Both the position numbers and the translations under genes were made by a program. From NCBI GenBank assembly GCA_028868235.1, contig JAGWUW010000067.1, positions 1 to 9,443 of the forward strand: 9,443 bases of DNA, given 5' to 3'. Position 1 is the first letter of the stretch; each line of letters starts with the position of its first letter. The DNA comes from Betaproteobacteria bacterium. GTDB lineage: Bacteria > Pseudomonadota > Gammaproteobacteria > Burkholderiales > Rhodocyclaceae. The notes under the pieces are model-generated. The model was given only the letters and a program-made list of their open reading frames with translations, made no database searches and was not told the DNA's origin. Positions 1 through 7,979 of this stretch are shown piece by piece.

Positions 1-452
1 GGCACGCCGCTTGCATCACGCAAATCCCACAGATTGCGGCCGACTAGTTCGGGTTGGCGCGGGTGCATCAGGTTGTTCCCCTGCATGTCGTAGACGAAGA
101 AGTAACCGTCCTCACCGAATTCGAGGCGCGCCAATATGGCTTTCACTGCTTCCTTCGCAGCATCGTCGTTGCGCCCCCCATCGTAGATTGGAGCGATCGC
201 TGCCCGGGCCAGCTCGGTGTAATGCTTGAGTTCGGCCTCCTTCATGGCATTGAGCACCGGCACAACGGCGCCGGCCTCCTCGCGGGCCAAGGTTTTCCCT
301 TGGCGCTGGATGGACAGGGCAATGGCGAGGCAGGCTACGACCAGCGGAACCACCGCCAGCAGCAGGATCTTGCGACGCAGACGCCGTTCGGGAGCCTCCG
401 GACTACGTGCTAGCGCGTAGTCGTGCTGCGTAGTAACTCGGATTTCTTCCAT
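1..452 (-). CDS. Cache-domain membrane sensor, N-terminal part (probable histidine kinase; runs off the window)
   Basis: Reading from 452 down to 1 gives 150 codons with no stop, so the gene is cut by the window edge. The start at 450-452 has an AAGGA-like ribosome site about 7 bases upstream. An in-frame ATG at 470 would add six residues but has a poorer site. Residues 23-28 are basic (RRLRRK), 29-48 form one hydrophobic membrane helix, and the rest is an extracytoplasmic domain. Residues 112-149 carry the signature of a single Cache (sCache_2) domain: DGYFFVYD at 115-122, then HP at 130-131 and GRNLWDLRD at 138-146. Such domains bind small carboxylates and similar ligands in histidine kinases and chemoreceptors. 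The output domain is outside the window, so kinase versus chemoreceptor cannot be settled. Kinase is preferred because the gene diverges from a cstA/btsT operon, a transporter family known to be controlled by a membrane sensor kinase in E. coli. Confidence 0.8.
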   Translation of the reverse strand, partial: MEEIRVTTQHDYALARSPEAPERRLRRKILLLAVVPLVVACLAIALSIQRQGKTLAREEAGAVVPVLNAMKEAELKHYTELARAAIAPIYDGGRNDDAAKEAVKAILARLEFGEDGYFFVYDMQGNNLMHPRQPELVGRNLWDLRDASGV

Positions 453-480
453 TCGGCAGTCCTTATACATTTGCCTGAGT

Positions 481-496
481 GCCAACCTGGGCCAAC
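481..496. repeat. Tandem GCCAAC direct repeat in the sensor/cstA divergent region
   Basis: GCCAAC occurs at 481-486 and again at 491-496, so the copies are exactly 10 bases apart, about one helical turn. They lie between the divergent sensor gene and cstA. Spaced direct repeats on one DNA face are typical of binding sites for response regulators. The repeat is seen directly; its role as an operator is inference. Confidence 0.35.
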
Positions 497-567
497 AGCT
501 AGTGTAGCGGCTTGCGCGTCGGGGCGGGCTTAGTAGATTCCATACCATCACAAAAATGAGGAGACAC

Positions 568-2634
568 ATGAAAACCATCCAGCGCCATCTCGGCTGGGCG
601 GCTGTTGCCGTTCTCGGGGCCGCGGCCCTCGGCATCGTTGCCCTGCAGCGCGGGGAAAGCATCAACGCCCTGTGGCTGATCGTCGCCGCCGTCTGCACCT
701 ACCTGATCGCCTACCGTTACTACAGTCTTTTCATCGCCGACCAGGTCATGGAGCTTGACCCGACACGCATGACGCCGGCAGTTCGCCACAATGATGGCCT
801 GGATTACGTGCCGACCAACAAGTACGTGCTGTTCGGCCATCATTTCGCCGCCATCGCCGGTGCTGGTCCGCTGGTCGGCCCTGTCCTCGCCGCCCAAATG
901 GGCTACCTGCCCGGCATGCTGTGGATTCTTGCTGGCGTTGTCTTTGCCGGGGCTGTGCAGGATTTCATGGTCCTCTTCATCTCGACACGCCGTGATGGGC
1001 GCTCGCTGGGCGATCTGGTCAAATCCGAACTGGGAGCCATTCCCGGCGTCATCGCGCTGTTCGGAACTTTCATGATCATGGTCATCATCCTGGCCGTACT
1101 CGCCCTGATCGTGGTCAAGGCCCTGGCCGGTTCGCCGTGGGGCACTTTTACCGTCGCTGCCACTATCCCCATCGCCATCCTGATGGGCATCTACAGCCGC
1201 TACATCCGACCAGGCCGTATCGGTGAAATGTCGCTCATCGGTTTCGTGCTGCTCATGGCCTCCATCATCTACGGCGGCGACGTCGCCGCCAGCCCGACCT
1301 GGGGTCCACTGTTCACTTTCGATGGCAAACAGCTGACTTGGATGCTGATCGGTTACGGTTTCATCGCTTCCGTACTGCCGGTGTGGTTGCTACTCGCCCC
1401 ACGCGACTACCTGTCCACCTTCCTGAAGATCGGTACCATCGTCGGTTTGGCCATCGGGATCGCCGTCGTCGCCCCCAACCTGCAGATGCCGGCACTGACC
1501 AAATTCGTGGATGGCAGCGGTCCGGTGTGGGCGGGCAGCCTTTTCCCCTTCCTCTTCATCACCATCGCTTGTGGCGCCGTATCCGGCTTCCATGCCCTGA
1601 TTTCCTCCGGCACCACACCCAAACTGCTGGACAACGAGAAGAATGCCCGCATGATCGGCTATGGCGGCATGCTGATGGAGTCCTTCGTCGCTATCATGGC
1701 CCTGGTCGCCGCCTCGGTGATCGATCCTGGCGTCTATTTCGCCATGAACAGCCCGGCCGCCGTGATCGGCAAGACTGCTCAGGACGCTGCCCAGGTCATT
1801 TCCCAGTGGGGCTTCGTGGTAACCCCGGAAGTGCTGCTGCAAACCGCTCAGGACGTGGGTGAAAACAGCATCATTTCGCGCGCCGGAGGTGCCCCGACGC
1901 TGGCTGTGGGCATGGCCCACATCCTATCCAGCATCATCGGCGGCAAGACAATGATGGCTTTCTGGTACCACTTCGCCATCCTGTTCGAAGCCCTGTTCAT
2001 TCTCACCGCCGTCGATGCCGGCACCCGCGCAGGGCGCTTCATGCTGCAGGACCTGCTCGGTACCTTCGTACCGTCATTGAAGCGTACCAATTCCCTGGTC
2101 GCCAGCTTGATCGCCACGGCCCTTTGCGTCGCCGCCTGGGGCTACTTCCTGTACCAGGGCGTCGTCGATCCGCTGGGTGGTATCAACACCCTATGGCCTC
2201 TGTTCGGCATCGCCAACCAGATGTTGGCCGGTGTTGCGCTGATGCTGGGCACCGTGGTTCTGTTCAAGATGAAGCGCCAGCGCTACGCCTGGGTCACTGT
2301 CGTTCCGACCATCTGGCTGCTCGCGTGCACGCTGACCGCCGGCTGGCAGAAAGTCTTCCACGACAATCCGAAAATCGGTTTCCTGGCTGCCGCGAACAAG
2401 TACCAGACAGCCCTGGCCGACGGCAAACTGCTCGCTCCGGCCAAGAGTGTCGAGCAAATGCAGCAGATCGTTCTCAACAACTACATCGATGCCGGCATGG
2501 CCATGCTCTTCCTGTTCTTGGTCGTCAGCGTCCTCTGCTTTGCCGTGCCGGCCTGTATTCGGGCCTTAGGCCGGCAAAGGCGCAGCGACACCGAGACGCC
2601 GTTTGAGCCGATGCCAGAAGGGGCATCGACCTAA
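568..2634 (+). CDS. cstA: CstA/BtsT-family transporter (carbon starvation protein; peptide/pyruvate uptake)
   Basis: This is a 688-residue polytopic inner-membrane protein of the CstA family; E. coli CstA and BtsT are about 700 residues. Family members import peptides and, for BtsT and CstA, pyruvate. Conserved stretches include FGHHFAAIAGAGPLVGP starting at residue 89, HALISSGTTPK at 342-352, and many hydrophobic helices along the whole length, consistent with the CstA core followed by its C-terminal five-helix region. An ATG at 556 is also in frame, but the ATG at 568 is preferred because GAGGAG (558-563) lies just ahead of it and nothing similar precedes 556. The gene heads an apparent operon with ybdD (12-base gap) and the YjiA-type GTPase. 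That order matches btsT-yjiX-yjiA of E. coli, so btsT may be the better functional name; substrate cannot be read from the sequence. A Cache sensor diverges from it and may regulate it (inference). Confidence 0.95.
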   Translation: MKTIQRHLGWAAVAVLGAAALGIVALQRGESINALWLIVAAVCTYLIAYRYYSLFIADQVMELDPTRMTPAVRHNDGLDYVPTNKYVLFGHHFAAIAGAGPLVGPVLAAQMGYLPGMLWILAGVVFAGAVQDFMVLFISTRRDGRSLGDLVKSELGAIPGVIALFGTFMIMVIILAVLALIVVKALAGSPWGTFTVAATIPIAILMGIYSRYIRPGRIGEMSLIGFVLLMASIIYGGDVAASPTWGPLFTFDGKQLTWMLIGYGFIASVLPVWLLLAPRDYLSTFLKIGTIVGLAIGIAVVAPNLQMPALTKFVDGSGPVWAGSLFPFLFITIACGAVSGFHALISSGTTPKLLDNEKNARMIGYGGMLMESFVAIMALVAASVIDPGVYFAMNSPAAVIGKTAQDAAQVISQWGFVVTPEVLLQTAQDVGENSIISRAGGAPTLAVGMAHILSSIIGGKTMMAFWYHFAILFEALFILTAVDAGTRAGRFMLQDLLGTFVPSLKRTNSLVASLIATALCVAAWGYFLYQGVVDPLGGINTLWPLFGIANQMLAGVALMLGTVVLFKMKRQRYAWVTVVPTIWLLACTLTAGWQKVFHDNPKIGFLAAANKYQTALADGKLLAPAKSVEQMQQIVLNNYIDAGMAMLFLFLVVSVLCFAVPACIRALGRQRRSDTETPFEPMPEGAST

Positions 2635-2646
2635 GGCGGCGACCCG

Positions 2647-2850
2647 ATGTTTTCGGACCTCGCCCGTGTCGGCAAGTATCTCGGCCAGGCCGCCCGCCTT
2701 ATGGTAGGCGTCCCCGACTATGACGCCTACGTCCAGCACATGCGGTTGACCCATCCGGATCAGCCGATCATGAGCTACGAAGCCTTCTTCAGGGAGCGCC
2801 AGGAAGCCCGCTACGGCGGTGCCGACGGACGCCCCGGCCGCTGCTGTTGA
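2647..2850 (+). CDS. ybdD: YbdD/YjiX family small protein
   Basis: This 67-residue protein belongs to the YbdD/YjiX family, recognised by [18 protein letters not shown] near the start, [10 protein letters not shown] in the middle and [12 protein letters not shown] near the end. Its length is usual for the family. It is almost always encoded directly after a CstA/BtsT transporter, as here, and is thought to assist the transporter, though its mechanism is not established. The protein ends in two cysteines (GRCC), a feature I recall in E. coli homologues too; this could bind metal or form disulfides. It starts 12 bases after the cstA stop with AAGGCGG overlapping that stop as a likely ribosome site, so translation is probably coupled. 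Confidence 0.93.
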   Translation: MFSDLARVGKYLGQAARLMVGVPDYDAYVQHMRLTHPDQPIMSYEAFFRERQEARYGGADGRPGRCC

Positions 2851-2868
2851 GTGCGGTGGATCGCATAA

Positions 2869-2897
2869 GCCCCAGGCAGCAAGCCGTTGCCGGGGGC
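2869..2897 (+). other. RNA hairpin between ybdD and the YjiA-type gene
   Basis: GCCCC (2869-2873) pairs with GGGGC (2893-2897), then an A/G mismatch (2874 with 2892), then GGCA (2875-2878) pairs with TGCC (2888-2891), around a 9-base loop. That is nine GC-rich pairs with one mismatch. No T-run follows, so it is not an intrinsic terminator. It ends about 12 to 18 bases before the downstream start and buries the G-rich stretch there, so it could affect translation or transcript stability (inference). Confidence 0.45.
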
Positions 2898-2914
2898 CTC
2901 ATCCCGAGATGACC

Positions 2915-3955
2915 ATGAACCCAAGCCTGACACCGATCCCTGTCACCATCCTCACCGGCTTCCTGGGGGCCGGCAAGACCACGCTGCTCAACCGCCTGTT
3001 AGCCGCCAGTGGCGATATGCGCATTGCTGTTGTCGAAAACGAATTCGGCGCTGTGGGCATTGACAGCGACCTGATCGCGGACGCCACGGAGCGCCCGGAA
3101 ATTACCGTCGTCGAACTCGCCAATGGCTGCGTCTGCTGCAGCGTACGGGGCGAAATGAGCCGTGCCCTGGCCGACCTGGCCGAGCGCCGCGCCGCCGGCG
3201 CACTGCATTTCGACCGACTGCTGCTGGAAACCACCGGTGTCGCCGACCCCGCCCCCGTCGCACAGGCCTTCTTCGTCGACGAAGGTGTCCGCGAGCGCTA
3301 CGTGCTGGATGGTATCGTCACCCTGATCGACTGCGTACATGCCGAGCATCAACTCGACGAGCAGCGAGTGGCCGCAGCCCAGGTCGGTTTCGCCGACCGC
3401 CTGCTGCTGACCAAGAGCGAACTGGTCGATGCCGGGCAGGTTTCCGCCCTCACAGAACGCCTGCGGCGTATCAACGCTCGGGCACCAATCGAGCCCGCCC
3501 CAACTGAAATGGCGGCGGTACGCACCCTAATGCAACTCAACGCCTTCCATCTCGACGAAGTGCTTGAGGTCGATCCGGGCTTTCTCGCCAGTCACCACCC
3601 GAGCGGCCTGGCACGCAGCGGCCAGCTAGTCGCGCAGTCAGACGGGCACTCGTGGAATGATGATGTCTCATCGCTGGTACTCAGCCATTCCGGCGCGGTC
3701 GATCTGGAGAAAATCGGCACTTTCGTCGAAGACATGCTGGAGCGCTACGGCAACGACTTGCTACGCTACAAAGGTGTACTCGCCGTGAAGCAACGCGCTG
3801 AACGCCTGATTTTCCAGGGCGTCCATCGCATCACCGGCTTCGACTACGGGCGCCCATGGAGCGAAACGGAAGAACGGGCAGGCCGTATCGTCATGATCGG
3901 GCGCCAACTCGATCAGGCGGCGATACGCGCAGCCTTCGCCGCGGCCTGCGCCTAA
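2915..3955 (+). CDS. yjiA: YjiA/CobW (COG0523) family metal-binding GTPase
   Basis: This is a 346-residue G3E-family P-loop GTPase of the COG0523 group, whose members act as metal chaperones or insertases, often for zinc or cobalt. Walker A is GFLGAGKT at 15-22, the conserved ENEFG is at 41-45, the metal-binding CxCC motif is GCVCC at 71-75, and the switch ETTGVADP is at 105-112. The nucleotide-specificity motif reads TKSE at 165-168, where E. coli YjiA has TKTD. The C-terminal CobW_C-like part includes LLRYKGVLAV and a FQGVHRITGFDYGRPW segment, closely like E. coli YjiA. The frame is open upstream to 2819, overlapping ybdD, but homology starts near MNP. ATG 2909 and ATG 2915 are both possible; 2915 is chosen by alignment with YjiA from memory. 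Third gene of the cstA-ybdD-yjiA set; a terminator follows. Confidence 0.9.
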   Translation: MNPSLTPIPVTILTGFLGAGKTTLLNRLLAASGDMRIAVVENEFGAVGIDSDLIADATERPEITVVELANGCVCCSVRGEMSRALADLAERRAAGALHFDRLLLETTGVADPAPVAQAFFVDEGVRERYVLDGIVTLIDCVHAEHQLDEQRVAAAQVGFADRLLLTKSELVDAGQVSALTERLRRINARAPIEPAPTEMAAVRTLMQLNAFHLDEVLEVDPGFLASHHPSGLARSGQLVAQSDGHSWNDDVSSLVLSHSGAVDLEKIGTFVEDMLERYGNDLLRYKGVLAVKQRAERLIFQGVHRITGFDYGRPWSETEERAGRIVMIGRQLDQAAIRAAFAAACA

Positions 3956-3989
3956 GCGGAGTCGCCTGCCAAGTCGGCCGGAAATTATG

Positions 3990-4017
3990 AAAAAAGCCGC
4001 TTTGTAGCGGCTTTTTT
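3990..4017. terminator. Bidirectional intrinsic terminator
   Basis: An 11-base arm (3990-4000, six A then GCCGC) is perfectly complementary to 4007-4017 (GCGGC then six T), with a 6-base loop. The core is GC-rich and there is a T-run on either strand, so it can end transcripts from both sides. It sits 34 bases after the yjiA-type gene and 18 bases past the end of the converging mscL. Confidence 0.92.
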
Positions 4018-4035
4018 ATGGAGGGAGCGCGTCTG

Positions 4036-4464
4036 CTACTTTTTCAGCGAATCGCGAATTTCGCGCAGCAGCACGATGTCCTCCGGGGTCGGAGGAGCTT
4101 CTGGTTCCGGCGCCGGTTCTTCGGTCTTGCGCAAGCGGTTCATCTGCTTGACCATCATGAAAATAATGAAGGCCAGGATGATGAAATTGACCAGGATGGT
4201 CAGGAAGGAACCATAGGCAAAAACAGCAATACCGGCTTTCTTTAGATCGGCCAGGGTAGACAGGTTGTTCGGATTGTCACCGAGGACGACAAACAGGTTG
4301 GAGAAATCCAGCTTGCCGACGACGCGACTGACAATCGGCATGATCAGGTCGCCGACGATGGAATCGACAATCTTGCCGAAAGCGCCGCCGATGATGACAC
4401 CGACCGCCAGGTCCATCGCATTGCCTTTGACGGCAAACTCCTTGAATTCCTGAATCATTCCCAT
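4036..4464 (-). CDS. mscL: Large-conductance mechanosensitive channel MscL
   Basis: This 142-residue protein is MscL, the pentameric inner-membrane channel that opens under membrane tension and releases solutes during osmotic downshock. The N-terminal amphipathic segment ([12 protein letters not shown], 4-15) leads into the first helix with the glycine-rich gate [16 protein letters not shown] (18-33); Gly22 falls at the same position as the E. coli gating residue. A periplasmic loop and a second helix (around [20 protein letters not shown]) follow, then a Pro/Glu-rich linker and the C-terminal bundle helix ending IRDSLKK. Length is close to the E. coli 136 residues. The start at 4464 has GGAG 8 bases upstream; an ATG two codons later is too far from it. 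It probably has its own promoter (4503-4532). Confidence 0.97.
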   Translation of the reverse strand: MGMIQEFKEFAVKGNAMDLAVGVIIGGAFGKIVDSIVGDLIMPIVSRVVGKLDFSNLFVVLGDNPNNLSTLADLKKAGIAVFAYGSFLTILVNFIILAFIIFMMVKQMNRLRKTEEPAPEPEAPPTPEDIVLLREIRDSLKK

Positions 4465-4502
4465 ACTGTTTTCTCCGTGGACATCGCGTTATTGGTGCTT
4501 TG

Positions 4503-4532
4503 ATTATTCTCTTCAGCCGACAAACCGGTCAA
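4503..4532 (-). promoter_or_regulatory. Probable sigma70 promoter of mscL
   Basis: On the minus strand, TTGACC (4532-4527; five of six matches to the -35 consensus) is followed after 18 bases by AATAAT (4508-4503; five of six matches to the -10 consensus). Transcription would start near 4496, leaving a leader of about 30 bases before the mscL start. This suggests mscL is not solely dependent on the aminotransferase promoter. Confidence 0.55.
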
Positions 4533-4557
4533 GCAATTTTCATAAATACGGATTTCC

Positions 4558-5715
4558 TCACAATGCTTTGCGAAGCCGATCGGCAGCAGCACGCAGCGTC
4601 TCCTCGCGCTTAGCAAAACAAAAGCGCACCACCCTGTCATCTCGTCCATCGGCATAAAAGGCCGATACTGGAATGACCGCGACCCCAATTTCGCGTGTCA
4701 GCCATTCGGCGAAGGCGCGGTCAGGCAAGTCGGAAATCCGGTCATAGCGTGCCAGCTGGAAGTAGGTGCCATGACTGGGCAGTAACTCGAAGGGTGTCGC
4801 TGCCATCAATTTGCGGAAAAAATCGCGCTTTTCCTGATAAAACGCCGCCAGCCCGAGATAGCGCGATGCATCCTGCATGTATTCGGCAATCGCCAGTTGC
4901 GACGGCGTGTGGACTGTGAACACGTTGAACTGGTGCACCTTGCGGAATTCCGCCATCAGCACTGCCGGACCGACCACATAACCGATTTTCCAGCCGGTGA
5001 TGTGATAGGTCTTGCCGAAACTGGACACCACAATGCTGCGCGCAGCCAGTTCCGGATGCCCGCACAGGCTGGCGTGCGGCTCACCATCGAAAAGGATGTG
5101 CTCGTACACCTCGTCAGACAAGATCACAATATCGGTGCCGCGGACCAGTTCGGCCAGTCGGTCAAGGTCGCCCCGGGTTAATAGACTACCGGTTGGGTTG
5201 TGCGGCGAATTGATCATGATCATTCGCGTCTTCGGGGTGATCAGCGAGGCAACCTGTGCCCAATCGGGAGTGTAATCGGGGAACCTGAGCTGAGCAAAAA
5301 CCGCCCTGCCGCCGACCGTTTCAATGGCCGGCACGTAGCTGTCGTAGACTGGTTCGAAAACGATCACCTCATCATCGGGCCGAACGAAGGCTGCAACAGC
5401 GGTAAAGATAGCCTGCGTCGCCCCAGCAGTAACCGTGACCTCGGACTCGGCATCGAAACGCGGGCCATACAAGGTTGCCACTTTGTCTACGATGGCCTGG
5501 CGCAGTTCGGGCACACCAGCCATCGGTGGATACTGGTTGCGGCCGGCCAGCATCTGGCGATGTACGGCGTCGAACAGGACCGGTTCGGCCTGGAAATCGG
5601 GAAAACCCTGCGACAGGTTGACGGCACCGCATTCGGCAGCCAGGCTGCTCATAACGGTGAAGATGGTGGTTCCCATCTGCGGGAACCGGGAGTCGAGGCG
5701 AAGGTTGGTCTGCAT
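4558..5715 (-). CDS. ybdL: PLP-dependent class I/II aminotransferase, YbdL (methionine aminotransferase)-like
   Basis: This 385-residue fold-type I aminotransferase closely resembles E. coli YbdL along its length. Shared features are MGTTIFTVMSSLA and NLSQGFPDF near the start, then the cofactor-binding residues NSPHNPTG (169-176), SDEVYEH (200-206, with Asp201 and Tyr204) and SSFGKTYHITGWK, with the Schiff-base lysine at 235. Arg364 in VVRFCFAKRE is the likely carboxylate-binding arginine. YbdL prefers methionine and aromatic amino acids, so a role in methionine transamination, or in making methionine from 4-methylthio-2-oxobutyrate, is plausible. The start at 5715 has AAGG about 9 bases upstream. 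It is cytosolic, with no signal peptide. It lies 167 bases downstream of the FIST gene and 93 bases upstream of mscL on the same strand. A related kynurenine/glutamine transaminase activity is possible. Confidence 0.9.
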   Translation of the reverse strand: MQTNLRLDSRFPQMGTTIFTVMSSLAAECGAVNLSQGFPDFQAEPVLFDAVHRQMLAGRNQYPPMAGVPELRQAIVDKVATLYGPRFDAESEVTVTAGATQAIFTAVAAFVRPDDEVIVFEPVYDSYVPAIETVGGRAVFAQLRFPDYTPDWAQVASLITPKTRMIMINSPHNPTGSLLTRGDLDRLAELVRGTDIVILSDEVYEHILFDGEPHASLCGHPELAARSIVVSSFGKTYHITGWKIGYVVGPAVLMAEFRKVHQFNVFTVHTPSQLAIAEYMQDASRYLGLAAFYQEKRDFFRKLMAATPFELLPSHGTYFQLARYDRISDLPDRAFAEWLTREIGVAVIPVSAFYADGRDDRVVRFCFAKREETLRAAADRLRKAL

Positions 5716-5801
5716 GCGGCGTTGCCCTTGGAAACAGCCGCATCATGCGGCAGCGTCGCGGGCATGACAAGTCTTCTCCATGGCGCATTTACCGTAACGC
5801 G

Positions 5802-5840
5802 GGTGTGGCGGGAAGGCCATGCACGACACCCTGCCACACC
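5802..5840. other. Intergenic imperfect hairpin between the FIST gene and the aminotransferase
   Basis: GGTGTGGC (5802-5809) is perfectly complementary to GCCACACC (5833-5840). The stem continues with GGG (5810-5812) against CCC (5829-5831) after a single bulged T, around a 16-base loop. No T-run follows on either strand, so it is not a clear terminator. It may be a transcript-end or processing structure; function is unknown. Confidence 0.3.
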
Positions 5841-5882
5841 GTCGCCCGGTCGGGCTTTGCTTCTGATTGCTGCGAACGCGCC

Positions 5883-7880
5883 TTAAAGTTTTGAGGCCAT
5901 CCCCTGCAGGTGATCGAGACGGCCGAGCAATTCGTTTAGCGTCGCCATGCCGCGCGTCAGTCCGTCGACATTCGCCAAGCTCTGCGTCACCTGCGCCTGT
6001 TCGCGGGCGGCATCGGTGGTCATCTGCGCGATTTGGGCCGATGCCGCCTCGCTGCGTTCGATCAGTTGATTGATCGAGCGCAGTGTTTCCTCGGCAATGC
6101 CGCGGATGCCGGAAATGGTCTGCACCGCCTCGCGGATACTCGACGCAGTAGCGTCGGCCTGATCCTTGGCCGACTGGGCCAGTTTGCGGACTTCATCGGC
6201 CACTACAGCAAAGCCGCGCCCGGCCTCGCCAGCCCGCGCCGCCTCGATGGCGGCATTGAGGGCGAGCAGGTTGGTCTGATCGGCGATTGCGCTGATCCCG
6301 CCGGTAATCGAGCCGATTGCCTTGGAAAGTCGCTCCAGATCATCCAACCCCGAACCAAGGCTGGCCTGGGACGCCTGCGAAGTCTTGGCCGACTCACCGA
6401 CGGCGAACATCAGCGACATCGCTTCGTTCAGCGTGGCTGCCTGCTGTCGGAAGCCGGAAGCCAGCGACGGCAGGGTGTCGATGACCGGCTGGATACTGCG
6501 CTCGTAGTTGAGCACCTGCTCGACCATGCCGCGCTGGATACCGTTCAGCGTGATCCAGCGCTGCAGGGCACGCTGTCCGTAGTGGTTGGAAAACGCCGCA
6601 TAGGAAACCGGAAAGGCGTTCATGAAGGGATCGGAGAAGCTCGGCCCGTCACGAAAGAAAACCAGGGCCGACAACGTCTGGTTGATCGGGATGCCGAGGA
6701 TTTCGCCAAAAGTCGAAAAACCGGCCGCCGGGGTATCAGCAAAGAAAGCGGCGCGGCCGAGCACGGCAGAATTACCGACCCGGCGCAACACGCAGTCGTT
6801 GAGCAGCATGGCCAGCGGCGCTCCCTTGCCGGAAAGGAACTGTTGCCAGTCGCGCTGCGTGGTGGCGATGAAATCCTCCTGCTTGAGCAGATGCAGGCAA
6901 TCGCCAAATTCGATATCGCAGAAGAATGCCGTTTTATCGGCGCCCAGCGCGGCCACTGAGCGGATGAACATCTCGCCGTCGACCGAGACAGCGAAGGTGT
7001 GACTGGACAGATACTTGCCGACCTCGCTTTCCGGGCAGCGGAAGTGGCTGGCTAACGCTGTCAGGAAGCCGACTGTGCCACCGTCCTCGTCGAATACGCT
7101 GCTGATTGTACGGCCCACCGGATCGGCTTCGGCGACCAGCCAGCTTTTGCCGGACGGCACGAAGTTCTGCGACTTGAACGGTGAAAAACGGATGCCGGGT
7201 TTGACCTTGCAGAAGATCAGCATCGCCTTGCCAGTCAGCACCTGCCTGCCGTCGTGCATGAAGGTGCCGGAGAAATCGAGCTTGCCGCCGGCCGAACCGC
7301 CGACAGCCAGGCAGGGGAAGCGTTTGCTCTCGTACCAGGCACGCATCAGGAATCCTTCCGAAGCGGATAGTCCGTCGCAGAAAATCAGTGCGAAGGTATC
7401 CTGGGCGTTGATCTGGAAGGAGGGATTGACCCGACTCAGTTCCTGTGCGATCCGGCTGACCCGTTCGGTAACCGTCGAGCCTTGGCCCATGCGCAGGTCG
7501 ATGCTATGAATCTCGGCGCGTTCGACAATCTCGTCGGATAGCCATAGATAGCTGCCCTCGCGGTCGTGCGCTTCGGCACCACAATAGGTCGACTCGCCAC
7601 CGCTGCAAAGGGCGCCGGTCGATGAAAGCGCAGCAAAAGTCATGTTGCCTGAGCCACCGGCCATAACGCGGCAAAGGCTGTCTGCTGTCGCCGGAAAAGC
7701 CACATAGGGCGGCACGAAACCGATGAACAGGCCGCCCGCCGTATCCGGCAGGCCGAGCTCCCCGCGATGTCCGGGAAGACGATCGGCATTGAACTTCCCG
7801 CGCATCGCCAACTGCCGGCCTGCAGCCTGACTGTTCGAGATGGTCGACTCTACCCTTTTGCTCTTGAAAAACGAAAACAT
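5883..7880 (-). CDS. Soluble FIST-domain methyl-accepting chemotaxis-type receptor
   Basis: This 665-residue protein joins a FIST sensory module to a chemoreceptor signalling domain. The FIST_N part covers roughly residues 45-240 (SSTGAL at 86-91, GGSAGG near 194-199) and FIST_C roughly 250-400. The MCP coiled coil follows from about 440, with the hairpin tip in [17 protein letters not shown] (541-557) and [12 protein letters not shown] just after. I see no membrane helix or signal peptide, so it should act in the cytoplasm and contact CheA/CheW there. FIST domains are proposed to sense small metabolites such as amino acids; the ligand here is unknown. The reading frame is open to 7940, but the ATG at 7880 (MFSFFKSK) is preferred because GGGGA lies 7 bases before it. 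It is likely the first gene of a minus-strand set with the aminotransferase. Output to chemotaxis rather than another pathway is inferred. Confidence 0.9.
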   Translation of the reverse strand: MFSFFKSKRVESTISNSQAAGRQLAMRGKFNADRLPGHRGELGLPDTAGGLFIGFVPPYVAFPATADSLCRVMAGGSGNMTFAALSSTGALCSGGESTYCGAEAHDREGSYLWLSDEIVERAEIHSIDLRMGQGSTVTERVSRIAQELSRVNPSFQINAQDTFALIFCDGLSASEGFLMRAWYESKRFPCLAVGGSAGGKLDFSGTFMHDGRQVLTGKAMLIFCKVKPGIRFSPFKSQNFVPSGKSWLVAEADPVGRTISSVFDEDGGTVGFLTALASHFRCPESEVGKYLSSHTFAVSVDGEMFIRSVAALGADKTAFFCDIEFGDCLHLLKQEDFIATTQRDWQQFLSGKGAPLAMLLNDCVLRRVGNSAVLGRAAFFADTPAAGFSTFGEILGIPINQTLSALVFFRDGPSFSDPFMNAFPVSYAAFSNHYGQRALQRWITLNGIQRGMVEQVLNYERSIQPVIDTLPSLASGFRQQAATLNEAMSLMFAVGESAKTSQASQASLGSGLDDLERLSKAIGSITGGISAIADQTNLLALNAAIEAARAGEAGRGFAVVADEVRKLAQSAKDQADATASSIREAVQTISGIRGIAEETLRSINQLIERSEAASAQIAQMTTDAAREQAQVTQSLANVDGLTRGMATLNELLGRLDHLQGMASKL

Positions 7881-7979
7881 TCCTTGTTCCCCAGGTATTG
7901 AAAGTGTCGATGGCCGGAAGTTTTCCCCTGTCCGGACCACAATTCTGGGCAGCCCGTTCGCGCAGCGATATCTGACATC

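Noticed and set aside
5844..5860. GCCCGGTCGGGC palindrome followed by TTTGCTT as a terminator
   Set aside because: The stem is only four to five pairs, the T-run is poor, and it faces the plus strand where no gene ends.
5200..5886. Open frame of 228 codons on the plus strand opposite the aminotransferase
   Set aside because: It overlaps the N-terminal half of the clear aminotransferase gene antisense and shows no domain or convincing ribosome site.
6033..6959. Open frame of 308 codons on the plus strand opposite the FIST receptor
   Set aside because: Antisense shadow of a strongly recognised chemoreceptor coding region; composition is that of a mirrored codon pattern.
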